A DNA stretch of 64,000 nucleotides, taken from NCBI RefSeq assembly GCF_002943715.1, contig NZ_MQUA01000004.1, positions 62,001-126,000 of the forward strand. Direction: 5' to 3'. Positions within the stretch are counted from its first letter, which is position 1, and every line of letters begins with the position of its first letter. A model generated the notes under the pieces. That model had not been told where the DNA came from and made no database searches. It was given only the letters and a program-made list of their open reading frames with translations. The position numbers and the translations under genes were made by a program. The stretch comes from Polaribacter filamentus. GTDB taxonomy: Bacteria > Bacteroidota > Bacteroidia > Flavobacteriales > Flavobacteriaceae. This document shows positions 8,931 to 18,088 of this stretch, piece by piece.

Positions 8931-9194
8931 ATGATTGCAGCGCAAATGATTTTTAGTAAAAAAATTGCAGAACACAGTTTTGAAGAAGATAAAGTTTCTG
9001 AAAAACCATTAAGAAGTATTGCGAAGGCTTTAAGTTGGAGAGTTATTGGAACCCTAGACACATTAGTCGTTTCGTATGTTTTAACAGGTAAAATAACTTT
9101 AGCAGCATCCATAGCATCAGTAGATTTTATAACCAAATTAGTCTTGTATTTCTTTCACGAGAGAGCTTGGAATAAATTAAAATGGGGGAAATAA
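8931..9194 (+). CDS. DUF2061 small membrane protein
   Basis: This 87-residue protein contains the DUF2061 core KALSWRVIGTLDTLVVSYVLTG and a second hydrophobic segment, suggesting two membrane helices. Its TAA overlaps the ATG of cysH (TAATG at 9192-9196), so the two are probably translationally coupled. The family is often found beside sulfate assimilation genes and a membrane role there is possible, but no activity is established. A weak promoter-like TAGGTTTG lies at 8879-8886. The rest of the gap 8716-8930 shows nothing else. Confidence 0.75.
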   Translation: MIAAQMIFSKKIAEHSFEEDKVSEKPLRSIAKALSWRVIGTLDTLVVSYVLTGKITLAASIASVDFITKLVLYFFHERAWNKLKWGK

Positions 9195-9808
9195 TGAGTT
9201 TGAATTTAGAAGAAATCAATAAAAAATTAAAAGATAAAAGTCCGATAGAAATTATTTCTTGGGCAATCTCCTTTGCGAAAAACCCGTTAATTACAACCAA
9301 CTTTAGACCTTATGAAGTAGCGATTTTAAAAGCAGTTACAGAGGTTCAAAAAGACATTAAAGTAATTTGGTGCGACACGGGTTATAATACTTTGCAGACT
9401 TATAAACACGCAGAGGAAATTATCAAAAAACTGAATTTAAACGTTCATTTGTATACGCCAAAACAGACAGTTGCACATAGAAATGTGGTTTTAGGAGTTC
9501 CATCTATCGAAGATCCAAAACATACACTGTTTACAGAACAAGTAAAATTGGAACCATTTGCTAGAGCAATGAAAGACCATCAGCCAGATGTGTGGTTTAC
9601 AAACTTAAGAAAAGGTCAAACGGCATTTAGAAATAGTATTGATGTTGTTTCTCAAAGCAAAGACGGAATTGTAAAAGTAAGTCCGTTTTACAACTGGACC
9701 GATGAACAATTAGATACTTATTTAGTTGAAAAAAATTTACCAAATGAGTTTGTTTATTTCGATCCAACAAAAGTAGAAAGCAACAGAGAATGTGGTTTGC
9801 ATATTTAA
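9194..9808 (+). CDS. cysH: Phosphoadenylyl-sulfate (PAPS) reductase
   Basis: The start at 9194 overlaps the DUF2061 stop, and an in-frame ATG at 9182 is less likely. The 204-residue protein belongs to the PAPS reductase family: VIWCDTGYNT near residue 58, NLRKGQTAFRNSID, and the C-terminal catalytic cysteine motif ECGLH. Only two cysteines are present, so the CC...CxxC Fe-S ligands of APS-type reductases are missing. That points to PAPS rather than APS as substrate, but no APS kinase gene is seen in the window. It reduces activated sulfate to sulfite with thioredoxin-type electron donors. Confidence 0.9.
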   Translation: MSLNLEEINKKLKDKSPIEIISWAISFAKNPLITTNFRPYEVAILKAVTEVQKDIKVIWCDTGYNTLQTYKHAEEIIKKLNLNVHLYTPKQTVAHRNVVLGVPSIEDPKHTLFTEQVKLEPFARAMKDHQPDVWFTNLRKGQTAFRNSIDVVSQSKDGIVKVSPFYNWTDEQLDTYLVEKNLPNEFVYFDPTKVESNRECGLHI

Positions 9809-9813
9809 AAGAC

Positions 9814-10725
9814 ATGATTATGAATCAAAGAACAATACAAGTAGATGCTTTAGAAAGCGAAGCAATTTACATTTTTAGAGAAGTAGTTGCTCAGTTTGAA
9901 AAACCGGTGTTATTATTTTCTGGAGGAAAAGACAGTATTACATTAGTACGTTTAGCACAAAAAGCATTTTATCCAGCGAAAATTCCTTTTCCATTAATGC
10001 ATATTGATACAGGTCATAATTTTCCTGAAACGATTGAATTTAGAGACCGATTAGTGAAAGAATTAGGTGCGGAATTAATTGTTAGAAACGTTCAAGATAA
10101 TATCGATTCTGGAAGAGTAAAAGAAGAAACGGGCAGGTATGCAAGCAGAAATATGTTGCAAACAGAAACCCTTTTAGATGCTATTGAAGAGTTTGGTTTT
10201 GATGCTTGTATTGGCGGAGCAAGAAGAGATGAAGAAAAAGCGAGAGCTAAAGAAAGAATTTTTTCTGTAAGAGATGATTTTGGGCAATGGGATGAAAAAA
10301 ACCAACGTCCAGAAGTATTTGATATGTTAAACGGAAAAATTGATTTAGGACAAAATGTTCGTGTTTTTCCTATTTCTAATTGGACAGAATTAGATGTTTG
10401 GTCTTATATAAAAGCAGAAAATATAGAAATTCCTTCTATTTATTTTGCGCACATCAGACCTACTTTTTTGAGAGATGGAATGATCTGGTCTTCTGATGAC
10501 GAAATTGTTTTTCGAGAAGAAAGTGAACTGATAGCGCATAGATTAGTTAGATTCAGAACCGTTGGAGACATGAGTTGCACTGCAGCCGTGCTTTCTAAAG
10601 CAGCTACTATTGATGCAGTTGTGAAAGAAATTAGAGCATCGACCATTTCAGAAAGAGGCGCACGAATTGATGATAAACGCTCTGAGGCTGCCATGGAAAA
10701 GAGAAAACAACAGGGGTATTTTTAA
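9814..10725 (+). CDS. cysD: Sulfate adenylyltransferase subunit 2
   Basis: This is the ATP sulfurylase catalytic subunit, about 304 residues. The P-loop-like LLFSGGKDSITLVRLAQKAFYP and FPLMHIDTGHNFPET are characteristic, and the C-terminus ends KRKQQGYF as in other CysD proteins. The frame opens inside cysH at 9790, but ATGs at 9814 and 9820 fit the family N-terminus, and which of these is used is not resolved. It works with the CysN GTPase to form APS from sulfate and ATP, and it is co-transcribed in the cysH-cysD-cysN-sir order. Confidence 0.95.
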   Translation: MIMNQRTIQVDALESEAIYIFREVVAQFEKPVLLFSGGKDSITLVRLAQKAFYPAKIPFPLMHIDTGHNFPETIEFRDRLVKELGAELIVRNVQDNIDSGRVKEETGRYASRNMLQTETLLDAIEEFGFDACIGGARRDEEKARAKERIFSVRDDFGQWDEKNQRPEVFDMLNGKIDLGQNVRVFPISNWTELDVWSYIKAENIEIPSIYFAHIRPTFLRDGMIWSSDDEIVFREESELIAHRLVRFRTVGDMSCTAAVLSKAATIDAVVKEIRASTISERGARIDDKRSEAAMEKRKQQGYF

Positions 10726-10809
10726 AATTAGTTGTTAGTAATTAGTTTTTAGTTGCTGGTTTCAGTGAGAACTAAAAACGAAAAACGATCACCCAAAAAC
10801 CAAAACAAA

Positions 10810-12057
10810 ATGAAAGTACTAAAAATAGCAACAGCAGGAAGTGTAGATGACGGTAAAAGCACCTTAATCGGTCGTATTTTATATGATACAAAATCACTCA
10901 CGGATGATAAATTAGCAGCGATTGAAGAAAAAAGTAGACAACGTGGTTTTGACTATTTAGATTTTTCTTTGGCAACGGATGGTTTAATTGCCGAGCGGGA
11001 ACAAGGAATTACCATTGATGTAGCTCATATTTATTTTTCAACACCATCAAAAAGTTTCATTATAGCAGATACTCCTGGTCATATAGAATACACAAGAAAT
11101 ATGGTTACAGGAGCTTCAACTGCGCAGGCTTCCATTGTTTTAATTGATGCTAGAAACGGAGTCGTAGAGCAAACCTATCGTCATTTTTTTATCAATAATT
11201 TATTGAGAATTAAAGAGGTTGTAATTGCGATTAATAAAATGGATTTGGTTGATTTTTCCGAAGAAAAATACAACATTATTAAAGGAGAAATTGAATATTT
11301 AGCTAGTAAAAGTGAGTATAAAGGTCAGAACTTAACGTTCATTCCTTTGTCTGCTTTGCAAGGCGATAATGTGGTTGAGAAATCAGAAAACACCCCTTGG
11401 TACAAAGGTGAAACTTTACTACATCATTTAGAAAATTTAGATTCAGAAGATATTTCTGAGGTTTCTCAAGTTCGTTTTCCTGTACAAACAGTTATCAGAC
11501 CAAAAACTGAAAAATTTCATGATTTTAGAGGATACGCTGGTAAAATCTATGGTGGAGATTTAGAAATAGGGGATGAAGTTTTGGTATTGCCATCTTTAAC
11601 AAAATCGAGAATTAAAGGCATTCATTTTTTTGATAAAGAATATGCACGAGCAAAAACCGGAAGTTCTGTAACGATTACGCTAGAAGATAATGTAAATGTG
11701 AGTAGAGGCGATATGTTGGTAAAAGTAAATGAAGCGCCAAAAATTTCGAAAGAACTAGAAGCTACAATTTGTTGGATGGATAAAGAACCTTTACAAGCAT
11801 CACAAAAATATTTTATCAAACATGGAGTAAATGATGCACAAGCAAAAATTACGCAATTATCAAGCATTATAAGAACAGATTTTTCAGGAATAGAAGAAAA
11901 TCCGTCCCAATTAGTATTGAATCAAATTGGGGATATTCAATTAAAATTGAGCAAACCATTGTTATTCGATACCTATAAAGATAATAAATCGAATGGATCT
12001 TTTATACTAATCAATCCAAAAACAAACAATACAGTTGGTGTGGGTTTTATCAAATAA
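10810..12057 (+). CDS. cysN: Sulfate adenylyltransferase subunit 1 (GTPase)
   Basis: The ATG at 10810 gives 415 residues starting MKVLKIATAGSVDDGKSTL. The open frame extends upstream to 10753 through a low-complexity AACCAAAA-type spacer, which is not expected to be translated. EF-Tu-like GTPase motifs are visible: GSVDDGKST (P-loop), DTPGH and NKMD. The length covers only CysN, with no fused APS kinase (CysC) domain. GTP hydrolysis drives APS formation by CysD. Confidence 0.95.
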   Translation: MKVLKIATAGSVDDGKSTLIGRILYDTKSLTDDKLAAIEEKSRQRGFDYLDFSLATDGLIAEREQGITIDVAHIYFSTPSKSFIIADTPGHIEYTRNMVTGASTAQASIVLIDARNGVVEQTYRHFFINNLLRIKEVVIAINKMDLVDFSEEKYNIIKGEIEYLASKSEYKGQNLTFIPLSALQGDNVVEKSENTPWYKGETLLHHLENLDSEDISEVSQVRFPVQTVIRPKTEKFHDFRGYAGKIYGGDLEIGDEVLVLPSLTKSRIKGIHFFDKEYARAKTGSSVTITLEDNVNVSRGDMLVKVNEAPKISKELEATICWMDKEPLQASQKYFIKHGVNDAQAKITQLSSIIRTDFSGIEENPSQLVLNQIGDIQLKLSKPLLFDTYKDNKSNGSFILINPKTNNTVGVGFIK

Positions 12058-12149
12058 AAAGCTCTCTTTTAATCCCCTGAAGGTTGAATTTAGCGGGTTT
12101 GTGAATACAAAAATAAAAAATAATTAACAAATATTCTTACCGCCCCAGT

Positions 12150-12212
12150 AAGAGTCCCTTCCTAGGCCTGCATTGAGCGCAGTCGAAAAGGGAAGGTTAG
12201 GATGGGCTTTTT
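12150..12212 (+). repeat. Intergenic hairpin with dispersed GAGCGCAGTCGA arm
   Basis: The spacer before the sulfite reductase contains CCTTCC...GGAAGG flanking an insertion of TGAGCGCAGTCGA, the same arm that forms the 2278-2336 hairpin. The following GGATGGGCTTTTTATATGC resembles a hairpin-plus-U-run tail running into the gene start. It may be a terminator-derived or repeat-derived leader. An in-frame TTG at 12173 lies inside this repeat and is not a credible start codon. Confidence 0.45.
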
Positions 12213-12214
12213 AT

Positions 12215-14317
12215 ATGCAAAGTTTTAGAACAGAAATAGAAAATCCAATTGTAGAAAAAGATATTATTGAATTAGCAGATAAAATTGCACAATTCAATAA
12301 TCTACAAATAGATGAAGAAAAATTTAGAAGTTTACGTTTAGCAAGAGGAGTTTACGGTCAGCGCCAAGCGGGCGTGCAAATGATTCGTATTAAATTACCT
12401 TTTGGTAAAGTCGTGAGCAATCAATTAAGAAGAATTGCTGGTGTTTCTGATGAATATTCAAGAGGTAGATTGCACATTACAACGCGTCAAGATATTCAAA
12501 TTCACTATGTAGATTTGCAAAGAACTCCAGAATTGTGGGCAGAATTAGAACGTGACGACGTTACAATGCGAGAAGCTTGCGGAAATGTGGTAAGAAATGT
12601 TACCGCATCAGAAACTGCTGGTATTGATGTTAAGGAACCTTTTGACGTTTCACCGTATGCAGATGCCTTATTTAAATTCTTTTTACGAAACCCAATTTGC
12701 CAGGAAATGGGACGTAAATTCAAGGTTTCTTTTTCTGCTACGGATGAAGATACAGGTTTGTCGTATTTGCATGATTTAGGATATATCGCTAAAATAGAAA
12801 ACGGAATTAGAGGTTTTAAAGTAATGGTTGCCGGCGGATTAGGTTCTCAACCAAGACACGCAGAAGTGCTCTATGATTTTCTACCTTCGGATAAAATTAT
12901 TCCGGTGATGGAAGGAGTTTTAAGAGTTTTTGATCGTTTTGGAGAACGTAAAAGTCGCGCCAAAGCAAGAATGAAATTCTTATTAAAAGATATCGGATTA
13001 GAAGCTTTTAGAGATTTAATTGAAGAAGAACAAAAAGCAATTGAGTTTAAAACAGTTGTTATTGATTCGGATTCTTATGTTCCTTCAAAACCAATTAGTG
13101 TTAAAGCGCCACAAGTAGAAATAAAAGATCAAGTTGCGTTCGATTTATGGAAATCAACAAATTTAATTCCACAAAAACAAGAAGGCTATGTTGCTATCGG
13201 AATTAAAGTTTTATTGGGTGATTTTTATACAGACAAAGCAAGATTATTAGCCGATTTAGTCGATAATTATGCCGCTAAAGAAATCCGTTTAACATTAAGG
13301 CAAAATATTGTAATTCCGTTTGTAAAGTTAGATTTAGTGCCGCTTTTTTACATTGAACTAGAAAAATTAGGTTTTGTAGCAGCAGGTTATAACAAAGCGG
13401 TAGATATTACGGCATGTCCAGGAACAGATACTTGTAATTTAGGAATTGCAAGTAGCACAGGAATTGCGGTAGAATTAGAAAAAGTGATTGCAGCAGAGTA
13501 TCCGCAGTATTTAGAAAACTCAGATTTAGTCATTAAAATTAGTGGTTGTATGAATGCTTGTGGACAGCATAATATGGCAAATATTGGTTTTCAAGGAATG
13601 ACGGTACGAACGCCAGAAAAACTAATTGCGCCAGCATTACAAGTTTTATTAGGCGGTGGAAATTTCGGAAACGGAAATGGAGCTTTTGCAGATAAAGTAG
13701 TAAAAGTACCAAGTAAAAGAGGACCAGAAGCGTTGCGTAGAATTTTAAATGATTTTGAAGCCAATGCAAACGGAAAGCAGTTTGTCGAATATTATAAGGT
13801 AACAGGTGAACGTTACTTTTACGATCTTTTAAATGATTTACAAGATGTTACCAATTTAAAACAAGAAGATTTTATTGATTGGGGCGAAGAAGATAAATAT
13901 GTAAAAGAAATAGGAATTGGAGAATGTGCCGGAGTTGTGATTGATTTAATTGCCACTTTATTTTTAGAAAGCGAAGAAAAAATTGACAATGCAAAAGAAG
14001 CTTTTGAAAACGGGGTCTATTCGGGCGCTATTTATTACGCGTATCAGTCTTTAGTAAATTCGGCAAAAGCATCTTTATTGGCAGAGGATGAAAAAACAAA
14101 TAACCAAGCAACCATTATTTCTCAATTTGATGAAGTATTTATTTTATCCAAAAAAATAGCCTTGGAAACTTCTTTTTCAGAATTGATTTATCAAATTAAT
14201 AAAAATGCGCCAACTAAAGAATTTGCTAAAAGATATATAGAAAATTCAACTGTTTTTTTGCAAAAAGTAAGAGCATATAGAAATGCTGAGATTTCGATTT
14301 TAGAAAAATCTAATTAA
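12215..14317 (+). CDS. Siroheme-dependent sulfite (or nitrite) reductase with C-terminal HEPN-like domain
   Basis: The ATG at 12215 (MQSFRTEIENPIV) gives 700 residues. Two ferredoxin-like half domains and two siroheme/4Fe-4S domains are present. The cluster and siroheme ligands are visible in TACPGTDTCNLG and ISGCMNACGQHNMANIG. After the reductase fold (around residue 565 onward) comes an added helical domain, AKEAFENGVYSGAIYYAYQSLVNSAKASLL, which resembles HEPN four-helix domains but lacks the RX4-6H ribonuclease motif. Context (cysHDN upstream, siroheme and ferredoxin genes downstream) indicates sulfite reduction to sulfide. Nitrite reduction is the alternative. Confidence 0.88.
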   Translation: MQSFRTEIENPIVEKDIIELADKIAQFNNLQIDEEKFRSLRLARGVYGQRQAGVQMIRIKLPFGKVVSNQLRRIAGVSDEYSRGRLHITTRQDIQIHYVDLQRTPELWAELERDDVTMREACGNVVRNVTASETAGIDVKEPFDVSPYADALFKFFLRNPICQEMGRKFKVSFSATDEDTGLSYLHDLGYIAKIENGIRGFKVMVAGGLGSQPRHAEVLYDFLPSDKIIPVMEGVLRVFDRFGERKSRAKARMKFLLKDIGLEAFRDLIEEEQKAIEFKTVVIDSDSYVPSKPISVKAPQVEIKDQVAFDLWKSTNLIPQKQEGYVAIGIKVLLGDFYTDKARLLADLVDNYAAKEIRLTLRQNIVIPFVKLDLVPLFYIELEKLGFVAAGYNKAVDITACPGTDTCNLGIASSTGIAVELEKVIAAEYPQYLENSDLVIKISGCMNACGQHNMANIGFQGMTVRTPEKLIAPALQVLLGGGNFGNGNGAFADKVVKVPSKRGPEALRRILNDFEANANGKQFVEYYKVTGERYFYDLLNDLQDVTNLKQEDFIDWGEEDKYVKEIGIGECAGVVIDLIATLFLESEEKIDNAKEAFENGVYSGAIYYAYQSLVNSAKASLLAEDEKTNNQATIISQFDEVFILSKKIALETSFSELIYQINKNAPTKEFAKRYIENSTVFLQKVRAYRNAEISILEKSN

Positions 14318-14324
14318 AGAAAAG

Positions 14325-15095
14325 ATGAATTTAAAGAAACCAAAATTAACTGTTGTAGGTGCGGGTCCAGGAGATATTGATTTAATCACTGTAAAAGCAC
14401 TCAAAGTTTTAAAAACTGCGGATGTTGTCTTATATGACGCTTTGGTAAATCAAGAACTGTTAGCGTTTATTAACCCAAAAGCAGCACTTATTTTTGTTGG
14501 TAAACGCAGAGGTTGTTACAAATATCAACAAGAACAAATTAATGAATTAATTGTTGCTCGGGCAAATTCTCACGGACATGTAGTTCGTTTAAAAGGAGGT
14601 GATCCATTTATTTTTGGCAGAGGAGCAGAAGAAATGGAATATGCCGCAAATTATGGGATAGAAGTAGCAGTTGTTCCTGGAATTTCATCCTCATTAGCAG
14701 TGCCAGCTTCTCAAAATATTCCCTTAACAAAACGCGGAAGTGCAGAAAGTTTCTGGGTAATTACAGGCACTACAAAAGAGCATCAAATATCTTCTGATAT
14801 TAAATTAGCAGCGAAATCAAATGCTACGGTCGTAATTTTAATGGGAATGAGCAAATTGCCGCAAATTGTAAAATTATTTCAAGCGGAAGGTAAAAATGAT
14901 TTACCGATTGCTATTATTCAAGACGGAACAACATCCAAAGAAAAAACAGGAATCGGAACAGTGGATACTATCGAACAAATTGTTGCTGAAAAGGAATTAA
15001 GAAATCCTGCGATTATTGTTTTAGGGGAAGTGGTAAAACATCGTCAAACAATTTTAGAAATTCAGGCAGAGTATTCAACCGAATTAATAGGATAA
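14325..15095 (+). CDS. cobA: Uroporphyrinogen-III C-methyltransferase
   Basis: This 256-residue SAM-dependent methyltransferase makes precorrin-2 for siroheme. The family motifs are VVGAGPGDIDLITVKA at the N-terminus, the DAL loop, RLKGGDPFIFGRG near residue 90 and PGISSSLAVPA. It lies 7 bp after the sulfite reductase, which needs siroheme, so co-expression is expected. Confidence 0.95.
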   Translation: MNLKKPKLTVVGAGPGDIDLITVKALKVLKTADVVLYDALVNQELLAFINPKAALIFVGKRRGCYKYQQEQINELIVARANSHGHVVRLKGGDPFIFGRGAEEMEYAANYGIEVAVVPGISSSLAVPASQNIPLTKRGSAESFWVITGTTKEHQISSDIKLAAKSNATVVILMGMSKLPQIVKLFQAEGKNDLPIAIIQDGTTSKEKTGIGTVDTIEQIVAEKELRNPAIIVLGEVVKHRQTILEIQAEYSTELIG

Positions 15096-15101
15096 TTTGA
15101 T

Positions 15102-15677
15102 ATGGAAAGAAATAATTTATATCCTATTTTTTTAAAAGCTAAAAATCTAAATTTTTTAATTATTGGCGGCGGCTTTGTAGCCGAAGAAAAATTGACATTT
15201 CTTTTAAAATCGAGTCCACACGCAAAAGTAACAATGGTTTCGCCAATGTTTAGAGAAGGTACAATTGCCTTGGCAAAAAAAGGATGTGTTACGTTAGTTA
15301 AAGATAGTTATCAAAAAAAATATTTACAAGGAAGACATATCGTAATTGCAACAACAGATATTCAAGAAATAAATATTCAGGTTTGGAAAGACTGCAGAGC
15401 AGAAGCAAAATTAGTAAATGTTGCTGACAATCCTCCCTATTGCGATTTTTATATGGGCGGAATTGTAACGAAAGGAAATGTGAAAATAGCAATTTCTACT
15501 AATGGAAAATCGCCAACTACAGCCAAGAGATTGCGTCAGTTTTTTGAAGATGTTATTCCGGATAATATTGATGATTTGGTAAAGAATTTGAATGAATACA
15601 GAAAAACCATCAAAGGAAATTTTGAGGAAAAAGTAGAAAAGTTAAATGAGTTTACAAAAAGTTTGGTTGAAAAATAA
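15102..15677 (+). CDS. Precorrin-2 dehydrogenase / sirohydrochlorin ferrochelatase
   Basis: This 191-residue protein corresponds to the Met8p / CysG N-terminal bifunctional domain. An NAD-binding start (FLIIGGGFVAEEKLTFLL), VNVADNPPYCDFYMGGIV and ISTNGKSPTTAKRLRQFFE are typical. It oxidises precorrin-2 and inserts iron, completing siroheme. It follows cobA by 6 bp. The methyltransferase half of CysG is encoded separately by cobA. Confidence 0.92.
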   Translation: MERNNLYPIFLKAKNLNFLIIGGGFVAEEKLTFLLKSSPHAKVTMVSPMFREGTIALAKKGCVTLVKDSYQKKYLQGRHIVIATTDIQEINIQVWKDCRAEAKLVNVADNPPYCDFYMGGIVTKGNVKIAISTNGKSPTTAKRLRQFFEDVIPDNIDDLVKNLNEYRKTIKGNFEEKVEKLNEFTKSLVEK

Positions 15678-15682
15678 AATTA

Positions 15683-15755
15683 ACATCATTGCGAATAAAG
15701 TGAAGCAATCTTAATAAGAGAAACGGATTGCCTCGTTGTTTTTTCTCGTAAGGAT
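15683..15755 (+). repeat. Degenerate intergenic hairpin repeat (CATTGCGAA...GAAGCAATC / GGATTGCCTCGTT)
   Basis: CATTGCGAATAAAGTGAAGC and GGATTGCCTCGTTG form an imperfect inverted pair (GAAGCAATC against GGATTGCCTC) in the spacer before the ferredoxin reductase gene. It looks like a decayed member of a dispersed intergenic repeat. A regulatory role is unproven. Confidence 0.4.
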
Positions 15756-15770
15756 AAATAAATTGAAATA

Positions 15771-16826
15771 ATGATTACAACAGATATACTAATTATTGGC
15801 GCAGGACCAACAGGATTATTTACAGTTTTTGAAGCAGGTTTATTAAAATTAAAATGTCATTTAATTGATGCCTTACCGCAACCTGGCGGGCAATGTTCAG
15901 AAATTTATCCAAAGAAACCAATTTATGATATTCCTGCATATCCAGAAATTTTAGCAGGCGATTTAACGCATAAATTAATAGAGCAAAGCAAGCAATTTAA
16001 ACCTGGTTTTACTTTAGGTGAACGCGCGGAAACAATTGACAAACAGGGTGACGGAACGTTTATTGTCACTACGAATAAGGGTACAAAACATCATGCTAAA
16101 ATTGTTGCAATTGCGGGAGGTTTAGGGTCTTTTGAGCCAAGAAAACCATTAATTTTTAATATTCAAAAATTTGAAGACAAAGGTGTTGAGTATATTATTA
16201 AAGAGCCAGAATTGTATCGAGATAAAAAAGTTGTGATTTCTGGAGGTGGAGATTCGGCTTTAGATTGGGCTGTTTTTTTGTCTGATGTGGCATCCGAAGT
16301 AACTTTAATCCACAGAAGAAACGAATTTAGAGGCGCGTTAGATTCCGTTGAAAAAGTACAAGAATTAAAGAATTTAGGAAAAATAAGATTAATTACTCCT
16401 GCAGAAGTAAAAGGTATTTTAGGTACTGATAAAGTAACTGGTGTTGCTGTAGAAAAAGAGGGCGAAGATGCTTTTATTGTAGATGCAGATCATTTTATTC
16501 CGTTATTTGGTTTATCTCCAAAATTAGGTCCAATTGGCAATTGGGGTTTAGATATCGAGAAAAATGCCATCAAAGTAAACAACGCTTTAGATTATCAAAC
16601 AAACATTCCGGGTGTATATGCAATTGGCGATGTAAATACGTATCCAGGAAAATTAAAATTGATTTTATGCGGATTTCATGAAGCTACTTTAATGTGTCAA
16701 AGTGCTTATAAAAGAATCTTTCCGGATAAAAAATATGTAATGAAATATACCACGGTTGGCGGTGTAGATGGTTTTGACGGAACTAGAAAAGAAGCGCCAA
16801 AAGCAGTTGTAAAGGCGATACAGTAA
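15771..16826 (+). CDS. Ferredoxin-NADP reductase (thioredoxin reductase-like type)
   Basis: This 351-residue FAD/NAD(P) protein has the N-terminal IIGAGPTGLFTVFEAG FAD motif, the NADPH motif ISGGGDSALDWAVFL and the C-terminal YAIGDVNTYPGKLKLI FAD motif. It lacks the CxxC redox pair of thioredoxin reductase, matching YumC-type ferredoxin-NADP reductases. With the ferredoxin gene next door it probably supplies electrons to the sulfite reductase. Confidence 0.88.
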   Translation: MITTDILIIGAGPTGLFTVFEAGLLKLKCHLIDALPQPGGQCSEIYPKKPIYDIPAYPEILAGDLTHKLIEQSKQFKPGFTLGERAETIDKQGDGTFIVTTNKGTKHHAKIVAIAGGLGSFEPRKPLIFNIQKFEDKGVEYIIKEPELYRDKKVVISGGGDSALDWAVFLSDVASEVTLIHRRNEFRGALDSVEKVQELKNLGKIRLITPAEVKGILGTDKVTGVAVEKEGEDAFIVDADHFIPLFGLSPKLGPIGNWGLDIEKNAIKVNNALDYQTNIPGVYAIGDVNTYPGKLKLILCGFHEATLMCQSAYKRIFPDKKYVMKYTTVGGVDGFDGTRKEAPKAVVKAIQ

Positions 16827-16987
16827 TTTTTTTATAGCGTTTTGAAAAACTTTTAAGAATACTAAATGTTAGGTTTACATTACTTTGTAGACAGAACAAA
16901 TAGAGAGAAAAGACGGTATAGGTTTTTAAAACTTGTGCGGTCTAACCAATCAAATTTCTTACTTTTGATCTTTCATAATAATATATA

Positions 16988-17320
16988 ATGAGTTTAGATA
17001 TTAATATAAAAATTACAGACAGAAACGGAGTAACTCATGAAGTTGTTGCGCCAACAGACATGGCAATGAATTTGATGGAAATTGTTCGTTCTTATGAATT
17101 AGCAGAAGAAGGAACCATCGGAATTTGTGGTGGAATGGCAATGTGTGCTTCATGTCAATGTTATGTGAATTCAGATCACAAACTGCCAGAAATTACGGAT
17201 GATGAAGATGCCATGTTAGCAGAAGCTTTCAATGTAAAAGACAACAGCAGATTAGGTTGTCAAATACAAATGACATCAGAAATGGATGGATTAGAAGTTG
17301 AATTAGCTCCAGAAATTTAA
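16988..17320 (+). CDS. 2Fe-2S ferredoxin (adrenodoxin-like)
   Basis: This 110-residue protein has the 2Fe-2S ligand pattern CGGMAMCASC (C-x5-C-x2-C) and a later cysteine in LGCQI. It is acidic at the C-terminus (MDGLEVELAPEI). It probably carries electrons from the upstream reductase to sulfite reductase. The 161-bp spacer upstream contains TACTTTTG at 16960-16967, a possible -7 element without a well spaced -33, and an imperfect AGAC...GTCT hairpin around 16909-16943. Confidence 0.9.
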   Translation: MSLDINIKITDRNGVTHEVVAPTDMAMNLMEIVRSYELAEEGTIGICGGMAMCASCQCYVNSDHKLPEITDDEDAMLAEAFNVKDNSRLGCQIQMTSEMDGLEVELAPEI

Positions 17321-17328
17321 CGCGATAA

Positions 17329-18087
17329 ATGAAAGAAGCAGAAGAAATAGTTGCGGTTAAAAATTACAGAATGTGTCTAAAAGATGCTGTTGGCGTATTT
17401 ACAAAAGAATTGATTAATAACTTATTTGATGTAAATCATTTAGGTGATAATGAATCGAAAACCAAACATAAATTTTTAAAAATTTTAGAAAGATTATCTG
17501 TAGAAAATGGAGAAAAATTGTGGAACAATTTTGAAAACTCTTTTACCTACATCAGAAAAAAATTAGATCTGGATGCAATTGCTGCCGAAAAAAATGATCC
17601 AGCGGCTAAAAGTTTAGAAGAGGTTTATTTAGCGTATCCAGGTTTCTATGCAATTGCGGTTCATAGATTAAGTCATCAATTATTGCAATTAGGAATTCCG
17701 GTTTTTCCAAGAGTGATGAGCGAATATGCTCATAGTATCACAGGCACAGATATTCATCCAGGAGCAAAAATTGGAGATTCATTTTTTATAGACCATGCAA
17801 CGGGAATTGTAATTGGCGAAACGACAATTATCAAAAATAATGTGCAAATTTTTCAGGGAGTTACTTTAGGCGGAATTCAAGTTAAAAAGAGTTTGGGATC
17901 CATTAAAAGGCATCCAACAATAGAAAATAATGTAATTATTTATGCAAATGCAACCATTTTAGGTGGCGATGTTGTTATTGGAGAAAATTCGGTAATTGGC
18001 GCAAATGTTTGTATTACAGAATCCATACCTGAAAATTCGTTAGTTACCGTTCGATCAGAAAATAAAATAGTCCAAAAAAGAAATTAA
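17329..18087 (+). CDS. Serine O-acetyltransferase
   Basis: This 252-residue protein has a C-terminal left-handed beta-helix of hexapeptide repeats (GTDIHPGAKIGDSFFIDHATGIVIGET and later) and an N-terminal helical region, like EpsC/SrpH-type CysE proteins. It acetylates serine to O-acetylserine for cysteine synthesis. Its stop is 1 bp from the cysM ATG, so the two enzymes of cysteine synthesis are coupled. Confidence 0.92.
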   Translation: MKEAEEIVAVKNYRMCLKDAVGVFTKELINNLFDVNHLGDNESKTKHKFLKILERLSVENGEKLWNNFENSFTYIRKKLDLDAIAAEKNDPAAKSLEEVYLAYPGFYAIAVHRLSHQLLQLGIPVFPRVMSEYAHSITGTDIHPGAKIGDSFFIDHATGIVIGETTIIKNNVQIFQGVTLGGIQVKKSLGSIKRHPTIENNVIIYANATILGGDVVIGENSVIGANVCITESIPENSLVTVRSENKIVQKRN

Positions 18088-18088
18088 T

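Noticed and set aside
12173..12214. TTG start giving 14 extra residues on the sulfite reductase
   Set aside because: The codons fall in a dispersed repeat arm; ATG at 12215 matches the family N-terminus.
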